Shown: positions 1 to 8,166, counted from the first letter of the stretch. The stretch is DNA of 23,334 nucleotides from JBLHGN01 sp047616325 (GCA_047616325.1 JBLHGN010000019.1:1-23334), one strand, 5' to 3'. Notes: generated by a model not told the origin, from the sequence alone. A program made the numbers and translations.

Positions 1-1
1 G

Positions 2-874
2 AGAAATCGACCAAATCAACCCACAGATACCACTGAAGAGCCAAAAACTTTCATTGAATGGCTGTCACAGGAAACGGGTTGTAAATCACGCATTAAATAT
101 TCAGATGCACAATATTTTAATCTGTCGGAAAAAGACACTCGTACCGCTAAGGCAAAACGCCAACAATCCGTGGCAACCATAGAGCAAATTAAGCACGTAT
201 TGCAGGTAATGCCGAATATCACCCCCATTGAAAAACGTGATAAAGCCTTAATTGCATTTACGCTGTTAACCGGTGCCAGGGATAGCGCTATCGCCTCAAT
301 GAAACTAAAGCACGTCGATTTGAACGCCGATACTGTTTACCAGGATGCTAGGGAAGTTAATACTAAATTCAGTAAAAGCTTTACAACCTATTTTTTTCCT
401 GTCGGTGATGAGGAGAGGGCGATTGTTTTTGATTGGGTGGCCTATTTAAAAAATGAATGCTTGTTTGGCAACGATGACCCACTTTCCCCAAAAACTAAAA
501 TAAGTCATGGCGAGGATAATGATTTTATGGCTAGCGGGCTAACCCGTGAGCACTGGAGCGGCGCTGCGGCTATACGTAAGACTTTTAAAGGAGCGTTTGC
601 GCTAGCTGATTTACCCAGTTTCAACCCGCATAGTTTTCGTAATACCTTGGCTTCGTTCGGTGAAACCCTGTGTAGATCACCCGAAGAATTTAAGGCATGG
701 AGCCAGAACTTTGGGCATGCAGGTGTATTAATAACGTTTTATAGCTATGGTGAGGTGCAAGAGGGTAGGCAGGCGGATATTTTTAAACATTTTAAAGAGC
801 CGCGCAAAGAATCCAACCATAGTGCTGATGAAATAGCGGAGGCCGTTTTACGTAGGATGGATGCGCGGCGCTGA
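2..874 (+). CDS. Tyrosine-type site-specific recombinase/integrase, 3' part (5' end outside window)
   Basis: The frame is open from the left edge to the TGA at 872-874, so this is a partial gene and the GTG at 170 is only an internal codon. The protein looks like the catalytic half of a tyrosine recombinase, which cuts and rejoins DNA at attachment sites. Visible motifs are the first catalytic Arg in LLTGARDSAI, the HxxR box in NPHSFRNTL, and a GH followed 8-10 residues later by Tyr in TFYSYG; which Tyr is the nucleophile is unclear. The NPHSFR...EEFKAWSQNFGH pattern resembles integrases carried on gammaproteobacterial genomic islands (family recall, not searched). It converges on the broken P4-type integrase with 27 bases between stops. 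It is unlike that gene in sequence, so it is a second, independent recombinase. Confidence 0.85.
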   Translation, partial: RNRPNQPTDTTEEPKTFIEWLSQETGCKSRIKYSDAQYFNLSEKDTRTAKAKRQQSVATIEQIKHVLQVMPNITPIEKRDKALIAFTLLTGARDSAIASMKLKHVDLNADTVYQDAREVNTKFSKSFTTYFFPVGDEERAIVFDWVAYLKNECLFGNDDPLSPKTKISHGEDNDFMASGLTREHWSGAAAIRKTFKGAFALADLPSFNPHSFRNTLASFGETLCRSPEEFKAWSQNFGHAGVLITFYSYGEVQEGRQADIFKHFKEPRKESNHSADEIAEAVLRRMDARR

Positions 875-901
875 ATGTTATCTACAGTTTTAGCGGGTCG
901 G

Positions 902-2147
902 TTAAGCTTCAATTTTTCTGCAGACTGCAAATGTAACGGCTATTACGTTAGAGTTTAAAGATTCCAGTTTGAGCGTGTGTAAATAGTCAGCCCAGCGTTG
1001 CATCATTTCCGTTCTTTGTTTTATGTAGCTTGTGCGATTGTATGCTCTGCCATTTGCATCCTTAACCGCATGAGCAAGCTGGCACTCTATCCATTCAATG
1101 CGGTATTCAAGAACTTCGTCCAGTAGTGTGCGTGCCATTGTTCTAAAACCGTGAGCTGTCATTACTCCTTTTTCATAACCCATAGCGCGTATCGCTACAC
1201 GAACTCCATTTTCAGAAAGTGGGCGACTGCCACCTCGTGCGCTTGGGAAAACATAACGGCCGTTGCCCGTGTGTGGCTGTAGGGCTTTCAGTATTGCCAT
1301 AGCTTGTTTACTTAACGGAATAATGAAAGGGTCGCCCATCTTCATTTTTTCAGCCGGTATTTCAACTCGTTGTTGTTCAAAGTCGATTTCTGTCCATTCC
1401 ATATGCCTGAGTTCTCCTGGTCTACAAAATAAGAGTGGACAAAGTTTAAGGGCGGATTGAACAACCAGTGTACCTTCGTAGCAGTCTATTGACGCCATTA
1501 ATCGGCCGACGTCCTTAGGCGAGGTGATAGCGGCAAGGTGGTTGGTTTTAGGTGTGGCAAGGGCATCTCTTAGGTCGGCGCTAGGGTCGCGTTCTGCTAG
1601 GCCACAAGCGATGGCGTACCTAAAGATTTGTCCTGTAAGTTGTTTTGCGCGGTGGGCGGTATCTATGGTGCCTCGACTTTCTATTCGGCGCAACGATGCG
1701 AGAAGTTCTGGAGCCGTTACCGCATTAATCGGCGTGTTGCCAATATAGGGGAATAGATATTTGTCGAGAATACGGCAAGTACGGTTTGTATTACCGTCCG
1801 ACCATTCCGGTTTTTTCTTATTGAACCATTCTCTACCGACGTTTTTAAAGCTGTTGTGCTGTGAATCTACGTTTGTGAGTTTTTGTATTCATTTGGCATC
1901 GCTTGGATCTTGGTTTTTTCTAAGTTGCTCACGGGCTTGACCTAAATCCTCACGTGCTTGGGCTAGGGTGATTTCTGTGTAATACACCTAGAGCCAAAGT
2001 TTTTTGTTTGCCACCAAAGCGATAGGCTAAGCGCCAATACTTTTGCCCTTTGGGGGCAATTAGCAGAAACAGGCCTTTGGCGTCACTGAGCTTGTATTGT
2101 TTATCCGCAGGTTTAGCGTTTTTGATTTCTTGGTTTGTAAGTGCCAT
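902..2147 (-). pseudogene. P4-type tyrosine integrase, broken by a frameshift and a stop
   Basis: Reading leftward from the ATG at 2147, the first 50 or so residues (MALTNQEIKNAKP...YKLSDAKGLFLLI...YWRLAYRFGGKQKTLALGV) are the arm-binding DUF4102 domain of P4-type integrases. Near 1983-1985 the frame changes: after ALGV the expected Y-x-E-I-T-L-A-Q-A-R continues one frame over. In that second frame a TGA at 1889-1891 sits where DAK[stop]IQKLT reads through, probably a former Arg codon. The rest is intact to the TAA at 902: a core-binding domain (FKNVGREWF..., HRAKQLTGQIFRYAIA) and a catalytic domain with Arg in CRPGELR, HxxR in HGFRTMARTLL and Tyr in AYNRTSY. With both lesions it is very unlikely to make active enzyme. 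Its position downstream of tRNA-Leu is typical of island integrases. Confidence 0.92.
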
Positions 2148-2204
2148 AGCCTAAAGTTACCGTATCAAGTGTATGAAGCGGTTTATTGGTTCTGAATTTC
2201 GCGT

Positions 2205-2277
2205 GTTGGTATGTGGTTGTTGGTATTTGAGAAGGTACCAACATATGTACCACGCATTGACTTAGGATTTGTTGGTA
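2205..2277. repeat. Cluster of GTTGGTA heptamers between integrase and tRNA 3' end
   Basis: The heptamer GTTGGTA occurs at 2205-2211, 2219-2225 and 2271-2277, and inverted (TACCAAC) at 2236-2242. All four lie in 73 bases between the start of the broken integrase and the tRNA-Leu. P4-type integrases bind short repeated arm sites beside their attachment core, so these may be relic arm-type sites. That role is inference; only the repeats are seen. Confidence 0.5.
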
Positions 2278-2302
2278 TTTAGTAGAACAAAACCGGAAGT
2301 CC

Positions 2303-2347
2303 ATAACGTCCTAAACCCCACTATTTTAGCGGGGTTTAGGACGTTAT
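2303..2347. terminator. 17-bp perfect hairpin 3' of tRNA-Leu, possible terminator
   Basis: Arms 2303-2319 and 2331-2347 are perfectly complementary (ATAACGTCCTAAACCCC and its reverse complement) around an 11-base loop. The hairpin starts 23 bases beyond the tRNA 3' end in the direction of tRNA transcription, and its GC-rich inner part suits a terminator. However, the minus strand shows only a weak, delayed T-run after the stem (TTTTG near 2288-2292). It could instead be a relic of the mobile element or a recombination site. Confidence 0.5.
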
Positions 2348-2369
2348 AGGAAGTTTTAATCTTCAAATA

Positions 2370-2456
2370 TGGTACCAGTGGCCGGACTCGAACCGGCACG
2401 CTTTTAAGGGCGCGGGATTTTGAATCCCGTGTGTCTACCAATTTCACCACACTGGC
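2370..2456 (-). tRNA. tRNA-Leu(CAA)
   Basis: The minus strand folds as an 87-nt class II tRNA with encoded CCA. The acceptor stem is GCCAGTG with CACTGGT (one G-T wobble at the end), followed by discriminator A and CCA at 2372-2370. The anticodon arm is CGGGA-TTCAAAA-TCCCG, giving anticodon CAA at 2422-2420, which reads UUG leucine codons. A variable arm of leucine type and the T arm GCCGG-TTCGAGT-CCGGC follow. Its 3' end faces the broken integrase, so it is the likely integration site of the island to the left. Confidence 0.96.
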
Positions 2457-2580
2457 TTTTAAATCGTTTCAGTTCGCAGGCTTTGTTGATTTTGCTGTGT
2501 CTGCCTAAAGCTACTTTCTGAATTCTTGTCCGCTCGGTTACTTTAACGGGTAAATAAGCTGCGGGGGCATAAGGGCGGCA

Positions 2581-2608
2581 ATTATAACAGCGGTTTTGCG
2601 GCGGTCAA
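2581..2608 (-). promoter_or_regulatory. Sigma70-like promoter for tRNA-Leu
   Basis: On the minus strand TTGACC (2608-2603) and TATAAT (2586-2581) are separated by 16 bases, close to consensus. The next gene downstream is tRNA-Leu, about 120 bases on, so it most likely drives that tRNA with a 5' leader to be removed. The same region contains an AGCGGTT/AACCGCT inverted repeat (2589-2595 and 2607-2613) overlapping the promoter. I see no equally good plus-strand promoter for queA in 2614-2693. Confidence 0.7.
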
Positions 2609-2693
2609 CCGCTAAAACGTGGAATTTGCTCGATATTTCCATTACTCTTGCGCCCCTGTTTTTGTAAATCAATCTGTTAAGTAGATAGGTAGT

Positions 2694-3752
2694 ATGCGGC
2701 GTCAGGATTTTTATTATCAATTACCCGACCAATTAATTGCACGCTTTCCGGCAGCGGAGCGGCGGGCCAGTCGTTTGTTGGTGTTGGATGGCAGTAGTGG
2801 TGAGCTCAGCCACAAGGCTTTTGAAGATGTGTTGAATCTGGTTGAACCGGGTGATTTAATGGTATTTAACGACACTCGGGTGATTCCCGCCAGGGTGTTT
2901 GGTAGCAAGGAAAGCGGTGGCAAGCTAGAAATTTTAGTGGAGCGTATCCTTGACCGCGATCGGGTTTTGGCGCATGTGCGAGCAAGTAAATCACCCAAGG
3001 TGGGGTCGTTTATTGCGCTGAGTGATGGCTCTCGCGTACAGGTGGCTGCACGTCATGAGGCACTGTTTGAAATACGTTTTCCTGAAACGGAATCGGCCTT
3101 GGATGTACTTGAGCGTATTGGTCATATTCCGCTGCCGCCTTATATCGATCGGCCAGACGACACTAGCGATCGCGAGCGCTATCAGACGGTTTACAGCATT
3201 AATAAAGGAGCTGTTGCGGCGCCAACGGCAGGTTTGCACTTTGACGATGAATTATTTGAGCAGTTAAAAGTGCGGGGGGTTCAGGTGGCCTTTGTCACGC
3301 TTCACGTTGGCGCGGGAACATTTCAGCCGGTGCGCGTGGACAATATTTACGAACACACTATGCATTCTGAAGTAATGGTGTTGAGCCAGGAGGTGTGTGA
3401 GCAAGTTAGGCGCACAAAACAGGCGGGCAAGCGGGTTGTTGCTGTGGGTACCACCAGCGTGCGCTGCTTGGAAACGGCGGCACAGTCTGGCGAGATAATG
3501 CCTTATCAGGGTGAAACGAATATTTTTATCTACCCCAGCTACCACTACAAAGTGGTAGATGCCCTTATTACTAATTTCCATTTGCCTGAAAGTACCTTGA
3601 TTATGTTGGTGTCGGCGTTTGCGGGTTATAGTCACACTATGGCTGCCTACAAAACGGCGGTTTTTAACAAATATCGATTCTTTAGTTATGGCGATGCCAT
3701 GTTTATCACCCGCAATGACGCGGCTGAACACGAACTTATAAATACTCCATGA
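2694..3752 (+). CDS. queA: S-adenosylmethionine:tRNA ribosyltransferase-isomerase QueA
   Basis: QueA transfers and isomerises the ribosyl part of S-adenosylmethionine onto preQ1 already placed in tRNA position 34, giving epoxyqueuosine. It works in the cytoplasm on tRNAs with GUN anticodons. The 352-residue product has the family length and typical stretches throughout: DFYYQLPDQLIARFP at the N-terminus, GDLMVFNDTRVIPAR, APTAGLHFDDELF, LHVGAGTFQPVR, GTTSVRCLE, and the C-terminal TNFHLPESTLIMLVSAFAG. The ATG at 2694 gives the family's normal N-terminus. Its last codon and stop overlap the tgt start (ATGA), so the two queuosine genes are probably co-translated. Confidence 0.98.
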   Translation: MRRQDFYYQLPDQLIARFPAAERRASRLLVLDGSSGELSHKAFEDVLNLVEPGDLMVFNDTRVIPARVFGSKESGGKLEILVERILDRDRVLAHVRASKSPKVGSFIALSDGSRVQVAARHEALFEIRFPETESALDVLERIGHIPLPPYIDRPDDTSDRERYQTVYSINKGAVAAPTAGLHFDDELFEQLKVRGVQVAFVTLHVGAGTFQPVRVDNIYEHTMHSEVMVLSQEVCEQVRRTKQAGKRVVAVGTTSVRCLETAAQSGEIMPYQGETNIFIYPSYHYKVVDALITNFHLPESTLIMLVSAFAGYSHTMAAYKTAVFNKYRFFSYGDAMFITRNDAAEHELINTP

Positions 3753-4861
3753 AATTTGAATTAAAAAATACCGACGGCAATGCCCGTCGAGGCACGCTTA
3801 CCTTTGATCGCGGTCAGGTGCAAACGCCAGCGTTTATGCCCGTGGGCACCTACGGTACGGTTAAAGGTATGTTGCCGCGCGACATAAAAGACACCGGCGC
3901 CGAGATTATTCTCGGTAATACCTTTCATTTAATGCTGCGCCCCGGTACCGAGGTGATCAAGGCTCATGGGGATTTACACGATTTTACCCAGTGGCCAGGG
4001 CCAATTCTCACCGACTCGGGTGGTTTTCAGGTATTCAGTTTGGGTGAGTTGCGCAAAATAACCGAGCAGGGGGTGAAGTTTCGTTCGCCTATAGATGGTA
4101 GTGAGATATACCTCGACCCAGAGCGCGCCATGCAAGTTCAGCGCGACCTCGGCGCTGACATTGTGATGATTTTTGACGAGTGCACGCCTTACCCCGCCAC
4201 CGAGCAGGAAGCGCAAGACTCCATGGCGTTGTCTCTACGCTGGGCAAAACGCAGTAAAGACGCTCACGGGGATAACCCAAATGCGCTTTTTGGCATTGTG
4301 CAGGGTGGTATGTATGAGCAGTTTCGGGATAGCTCCTTAGCTGGTTTAACCGAGATAGGGTTTGACGGTTATGCCATAGGTGGCTTATCTGTGGGTGAAC
4401 CGAAAGAAGACATGATGCGCATCCTTGATCATCTGGCTAAGAAAATGCCTGAAAACAAGCCGCGTTATTTAATGGGGGTGGGCAAGCCCGAAGATTTGGT
4501 AGAGGCCGTATGGCGCGGTATTGATATGTTTGACTGTGTAATGCCCACACGCAATGCGCGTAACGGCCACTTGTTTACATTGGCGGGAGTGGTCAAAATT
4601 CGTAACGCAGTGCATCGCCACGACACCGGGCCACTGGACCCGCACTGCGACTGTTATACCTGTCAAAACTTCAGTCGCGCTTATCTTCATCACTTGGATA
4701 AGTGCGGAGAAATTCTTGGCTCGCAACTCAATACTATTCATAACCTGCGTCACTATCAGGTGATCATGCACGAGATGCGTGACGCCATTGAATGTGGGCG
4801 TTTGGCCGATTACGTTGCGCTGTTTTACGATCGGCTGGGTAAGACCCGAACCTGGGTGTAA
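3749..4861 (+). CDS. tgt: tRNA-guanine transglycosylase Tgt
   Basis: Tgt exchanges guanine 34 of tRNAs for Asp, Asn, His and Tyr with preQ1, the step before QueA. The 370-residue protein carries the family hallmarks: DSGGFQVFS with general acid/base Asp89, GGLSVGEP, and FDCVMPTRNARNGHLFT with the nucleophilic Asp262. It also has a zinc site made of Cys300, Cys302 and Cys305 (CDCYTC) and His331. The start overlaps the queA stop by four bases. In related genomes yajC, secD and secF follow in the same operon; here the next gene found is secD, after a 393-base gap. Confidence 0.98.
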   Translation: MKFELKNTDGNARRGTLTFDRGQVQTPAFMPVGTYGTVKGMLPRDIKDTGAEIILGNTFHLMLRPGTEVIKAHGDLHDFTQWPGPILTDSGGFQVFSLGELRKITEQGVKFRSPIDGSEIYLDPERAMQVQRDLGADIVMIFDECTPYPATEQEAQDSMALSLRWAKRSKDAHGDNPNALFGIVQGGMYEQFRDSSLAGLTEIGFDGYAIGGLSVGEPKEDMMRILDHLAKKMPENKPRYLMGVGKPEDLVEAVWRGIDMFDCVMPTRNARNGHLFTLAGVVKIRNAVHRHDTGPLDPHCDCYTCQNFSRAYLHHLDKCGEILGSQLNTIHNLRHYQVIMHEMRDAIECGRLADYVALFYDRLGKTRTWV

Positions 4862-5254
4862 ACCTTATTTATGCTTTGAAACCTAGCGGCTGCGCGCTTG
4901 GCCGCGGCGCCTAAACTGAGGGTCAACCTTGAAACTTACGCCGACAACCCATATAGAGTATAGCGGGGCATAGTGTTGCGGCTGTTGGAATGTCGGTCTC
5001 AATTGAGGCCATTGAATCCTGTGTTTTTGATTCGCTTTCGGGTATGGAGGTAGAAAAGGTTATTTGCAGAGCCACAAAGCCGGTATAATCGCCGGCTTTT
5101 GAATGTCTCGCCGTTTTAGGTCCTTTTAAATACAACTTGGGCCTTATTAAAAGCAGCTAACGCTCAACACTCTTACGCCTGAATACGTCGCCTAGCGTCA
5201 GTGTTTAATATAAATAAAAAATGTTGCCCAACAAAAAGGCTACTTGGACCACTC
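4862..5254. other. tgt-secD intergenic stretch lacking yajC
   Basis: This 393-base stretch lies where yajC (about 110 codons) normally sits. I find no plus-strand frame giving a YajC-like protein, that is, one early membrane helix followed by a short basic domain. The only longish frame is on the minus strand (4923-5135) and resembles nothing I know. The stretch holds the hairpin/promoter-like element at 5063-5099 and otherwise looks non-coding. Confidence 0.7.
5063..5099 (+). promoter_or_regulatory. Putative secD promoter with -10 box in a hairpin loop
   Basis: A perfect TATAAT at 5084-5089 forms the loop of a hairpin whose arms are AAAGCCGG (5076-5083) and CCGGCTTT (5092-5099), followed by one more T. 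A possible -35, TTTGCA at 5063-5068, gives a short 15-base spacer, so the promoter call is tentative. As RNA from upstream the same hairpin could act as a weak terminator for tgt. Both readings fit separate transcription of secD. Confidence 0.45.
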
Positions 5255-7123
5255 ATGAATCGTTACCCTCTCTGGAAATATGTACTTATTCTTGCCATAA
5301 CGGTATTGGGCATTATCTATGCGCTGCCGAATATTTATGCGCCCGATCCCGCCATCCAGGTGTCCGGCACCTCGGCTTCTGGGGTGATTGATGATGCGGT
5401 AATGGCGCGGGTGGAAGAGGCGTTGACGGATGCAGACATTCGTTTTTTTGGCGTTGAATCAACGGGTAGCAGTGGCCTGATTCGCCTTTACGACGCCGAC
5501 GACCAACTACTTGCTCGGCGGGTTGCTCAGGAAAGACTCGAAGAGCGAGAGTATGTAGTAGCCGTCAATATGGCCCAGACGACCCCGCAGCGGTTGCTGG
5601 ATATCGGCGGTGGGCCAATGAAATTTGGCTTGGATTTAGCCGGAGGCGTGCATTTCTTATTGGAAGTTGATACTAAAAAATTGCTTTCTGAAGAAATGGG
5701 TAGCAATATCACTGAGTTGAAAAAGTATGTTCGCGAAGAGCGCATGCGGGGCGTAGCGCTAAACCTTGTCGATAATACGATTTTAGTTAATGTTAATTCT
5801 GAAGAATTGCGAGACAAGATTACATCCCACATACGTAAAGACTTACAGCAACTCGAATATAGGCGAACAAACGATGGCGCTAATTATTCTGCCACGCTTA
5901 GCTTAAGTGAAAGCTATATTCGCGAAAAAGAAACCCTAGCGGTTGAGCAGAACCTAACGGCTCTACGCAAGCGTGTAAATGAACTGGGCGTTTCCGAGCC
6001 CTTGGTTCAGCGCCAGGGACGCAATAGAATTGTTGTGCAATTACCCGGAATTCAAGATACCGCGCGTGCAAAATCCATTGTGGGTAAAACTGCAAATCTC
6101 GAATTTCGTCTAGAGGCTTTGCCCGACGCTCTCTCATCGCAAAAAGAATTATTTCCCTTTGCCGACGAAAAAGATCAAGCCGCTTTTGGTGGCGCTTATC
6201 TTGAGAAGCGCATACTAATCAAGGGTGAGCACGTTACCAACGCCTCAGCTAGTTTTGATTCGCAGACCTCTCTGCCGCAAATAAATATCAGTTTAAATAG
6301 CGAAGGCGGCACCATTATAAACCGTAATACACGCAATAATATTGGTCGGCGTATGGCGGTGGTGTTTATTGAATATCACACCGTCACCAAAATAGAGCAC
6401 GATGAAAATGGCAACGAAGTAAAGGTATTTACCCAAATACCGGAAAAGAAAATCATCAACCGGGCCACCATCCAAAGCGCACTCAATATGAACTTCCGCA
6501 TTACCGGAATTAGCAACTCTCTGGAAGCCTCCGAAACGGCTCTGTTGTTGCGTGCCGGTGCCTTGGCTGCTCCCATGGGCTTTGTCGAAGAGCGCACCAT
6601 TGGCCCGTCGATGGGGCGTGAAAACGTCGCTGCGGGTAAGAAGTCGGTTCAAATTGGTTTGTTAGCCGTGATGTTGTTTATGATGGCCTACTACCGCGTG
6701 TTTGGTGTTGCCTCCAATATTGCGCTTATGGTAAACCTCGCGCTATTAGTGGCGATTATGTCGCTATTCGGTGCAACGCTTACTATGCCTGGTATTGCGG
6801 GTATCGTACTGACAGTGGGTATGGCGGTAGACGCCAATGTACTTATTTTCTCGCGTATACGCGAAGAACTTAGAAATGGAATGCCCAATCAATCGGCGAT
6901 AAATGCTGGCTTCGATCGCGCATTTTCAACCATTTTGGATGCCAATATTACCACCTTTATCGTTGCCATTATTCTTTACGCCATTGGTTCTGGCCCCATA
7001 AAAGGTTTTGCTGTGACTTTGGCAATAGGCATTGTTACCTCAATGTTTAGTGCCATTATGGTTACCCGTGCGGTAGTCAATGCTATCTATGGGAACAGGC
7101 CAGTTAAAAAGCTGTGGATTTAA
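5255..7123 (+). CDS. secD: Protein translocase subunit SecD
   Basis: SecD is an inner-membrane RND-type partner of SecYEG that, with SecF, pulls exported proteins across using the proton gradient. I chose the ATG at 5255 (MNRYPLWKY), the usual family N-terminus; the frame continues up to a GTG at 5201 but those 18 residues are atypical. The 622-residue protein has an N-terminal membrane helix (about residues 7-26) and the motif KFGLDLAGGVHFLLEVD. A large periplasmic P1 region includes LRKRVNELGVSEPLVQRQG and ANLEFRLE. The C-terminal membrane block contains ERTIGPSMG and GMAVDANVLIFSRIREEL, the conserved helix with the functional Asp. It is followed by secF after an unusual 122-base gap. Confidence 0.97.
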   Translation: MNRYPLWKYVLILAITVLGIIYALPNIYAPDPAIQVSGTSASGVIDDAVMARVEEALTDADIRFFGVESTGSSGLIRLYDADDQLLARRVAQERLEEREYVVAVNMAQTTPQRLLDIGGGPMKFGLDLAGGVHFLLEVDTKKLLSEEMGSNITELKKYVREERMRGVALNLVDNTILVNVNSEELRDKITSHIRKDLQQLEYRRTNDGANYSATLSLSESYIREKETLAVEQNLTALRKRVNELGVSEPLVQRQGRNRIVVQLPGIQDTARAKSIVGKTANLEFRLEALPDALSSQKELFPFADEKDQAAFGGAYLEKRILIKGEHVTNASASFDSQTSLPQINISLNSEGGTIINRNTRNNIGRRMAVVFIEYHTVTKIEHDENGNEVKVFTQIPEKKIINRATIQSALNMNFRITGISNSLEASETALLLRAGALAAPMGFVEERTIGPSMGRENVAAGKKSVQIGLLAVMLFMMAYYRVFGVASNIALMVNLALLVAIMSLFGATLTMPGIAGIVLTVGMAVDANVLIFSRIREELRNGMPNQSAINAGFDRAFSTILDANITTFIVAIILYAIGSGPIKGFAVTLAIGIVTSMFSAIMVTRAVVNAIYGNRPVKKLWI

Positions 7124-7157
7124 GTGCAGTTGCAAACTACCAAGCGCAGACAGAATT

Positions 7158-7214
7158 AGAAATAGATGACAGTCAGAAATAATTAGCTGTTAGAAATAAA
7201 TAATTGTCAGAAAC
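7158..7214 (+). repeat. Degenerate 17-bp-period repeat between secD and secF
   Basis: AGAAATA recurs at 7158, 7175 and 7192, and AGAAAC at 7209, each exactly 17 bases after the last; three of the intervals also share a TGTC/AGTC/TGTT end. It fills much of the 122-base secD-secF gap, where related genomes have almost no spacer. No coding frame or terminator is seen in it. Confidence 0.6.
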
Positions 7215-7245
7215 CGAAGTTTTAGGCTTTTAACTGGAAAACAAA

Positions 7246-8166
7246 ATGAACAAAGATCGCGTTATTAACTTTATGGGCTTCCGCAAAATTGCAGCGGCCA
7301 TGTCCGTTGTTCTATTGCTTGCGTCGGTAACTTCACTGGCTGTAAACGGGCTTAATTTCGGTTTGGATTTTACCCACGGCACCGAACTCGAATTGCACTA
7401 CGAGCATACAGCCGATATTGAAGGAATTCGCCAAACTCTTAGAGATCAGGGCTACCCTAACGCGGTAGTGACAAGCTTTGGGTCTGACCAGGCGGTGCTT
7501 GTTCGTATTCAAACAGAAGATGCCAAACTCGGCGATAAAGTGACCGAAATTTTGCGAGCTAATACTTCAGACTCTCTTGAGCAAAAACGTGTATCGTTCG
7601 TAGGGCCTCAAATAGGCGAAGAGCTGCGCGATGAAGGTGGTTTGGGAATGCTGTTGGCCTTGGCGGTGGTAATGGCCTATGTGGCGGTGCGCTTCCAATT
7701 TAAGTTTTCGATTGGTGCCGTTGTGGCCTTGGTTCACGATGTTACTATTGTGCTGGGCGCATTCTCGATCTTCCAGTTGGAGTTTAATTTAACCGTATTG
7801 GCTGCAGTGCTTGCGGTTGTAGGCTACTCGCTCAACGATACTATCGTGGTGGCCGATAGAATCCGTGAAAATTTTCGCATGTTGCGTAAAACAGAACCTT
7901 TAGAGCTAGTAAATATATCTTTGACGCAAACATTAGGGCGCACAACTATTACTTCTGGCACCACTTTGTTTGTGCTTTTTGCCTTGTTTTTTCTAGGAGG
8001 GGAAATGATCCATAACTTTGCGGTTGCCTTGATTTTGGGTGTTGTTGTGGGTACTTATTCATCGATCTATGTAGCATCAAATATTTTGTTGGCGATGAAA
8101 CTCACCAAAGAAGATTTAATGCAAATAGAGAAAGAGGGGGCGGACCAGGAAGAATTGATGCCATAA
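7246..8166 (+). CDS. secF: Protein translocase subunit SecF
   Basis: SecF is the membrane partner of SecD in the Sec export machinery. The 306-residue product has family length, a first membrane helix near residues 15-33, the periplasmic P4 domain, and a C-terminal five-helix block. Diagnostic stretches are VSFVGPQIGEELRDEG, the VGYSLNDTIVVADRIRENFR motif with the conserved Asp/Arg, SLTQTLGRTTITSGTTL, and the C-terminal KEGADQ. One oddity: the D1 motif normally reads GLDFTGGT but here reads GLDFTHGT, with His at residue 44 in place of a conserved Gly. The strong terminator just downstream ends the unit. Confidence 0.97.
   Translation: MNKDRVINFMGFRKIAAAMSVVLLLASVTSLAVNGLNFGLDFTHGTELELHYEHTADIEGIRQTLRDQGYPNAVVTSFGSDQAVLVRIQTEDAKLGDKVTEILRANTSDSLEQKRVSFVGPQIGEELRDEGGLGMLLALAVVMAYVAVRFQFKFSIGAVVALVHDVTIVLGAFSIFQLEFNLTVLAAVLAVVGYSLNDTIVVADRIRENFRMLRKTEPLELVNISLTQTLGRTTITSGTTLFVLFALFFLGGEMIHNFAVALILGVVVGTYSSIYVASNILLAMKLTKEDLMQIEKEGADQEELMP

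Noticed and set aside
4923..5135. Minus-strand 70-codon frame in the tgt-secD gap
   Set aside because: No recognisable family, no ribosome binding site, and it overlaps the putative secD promoter hairpin; not a displaced yajC.
5201..5254. Upstream GTG start giving SecD 18 extra residues
   Set aside because: The extra residues are polar and atypical, and MNRYPLWKY at 5255 is the normal SecD N-terminus.
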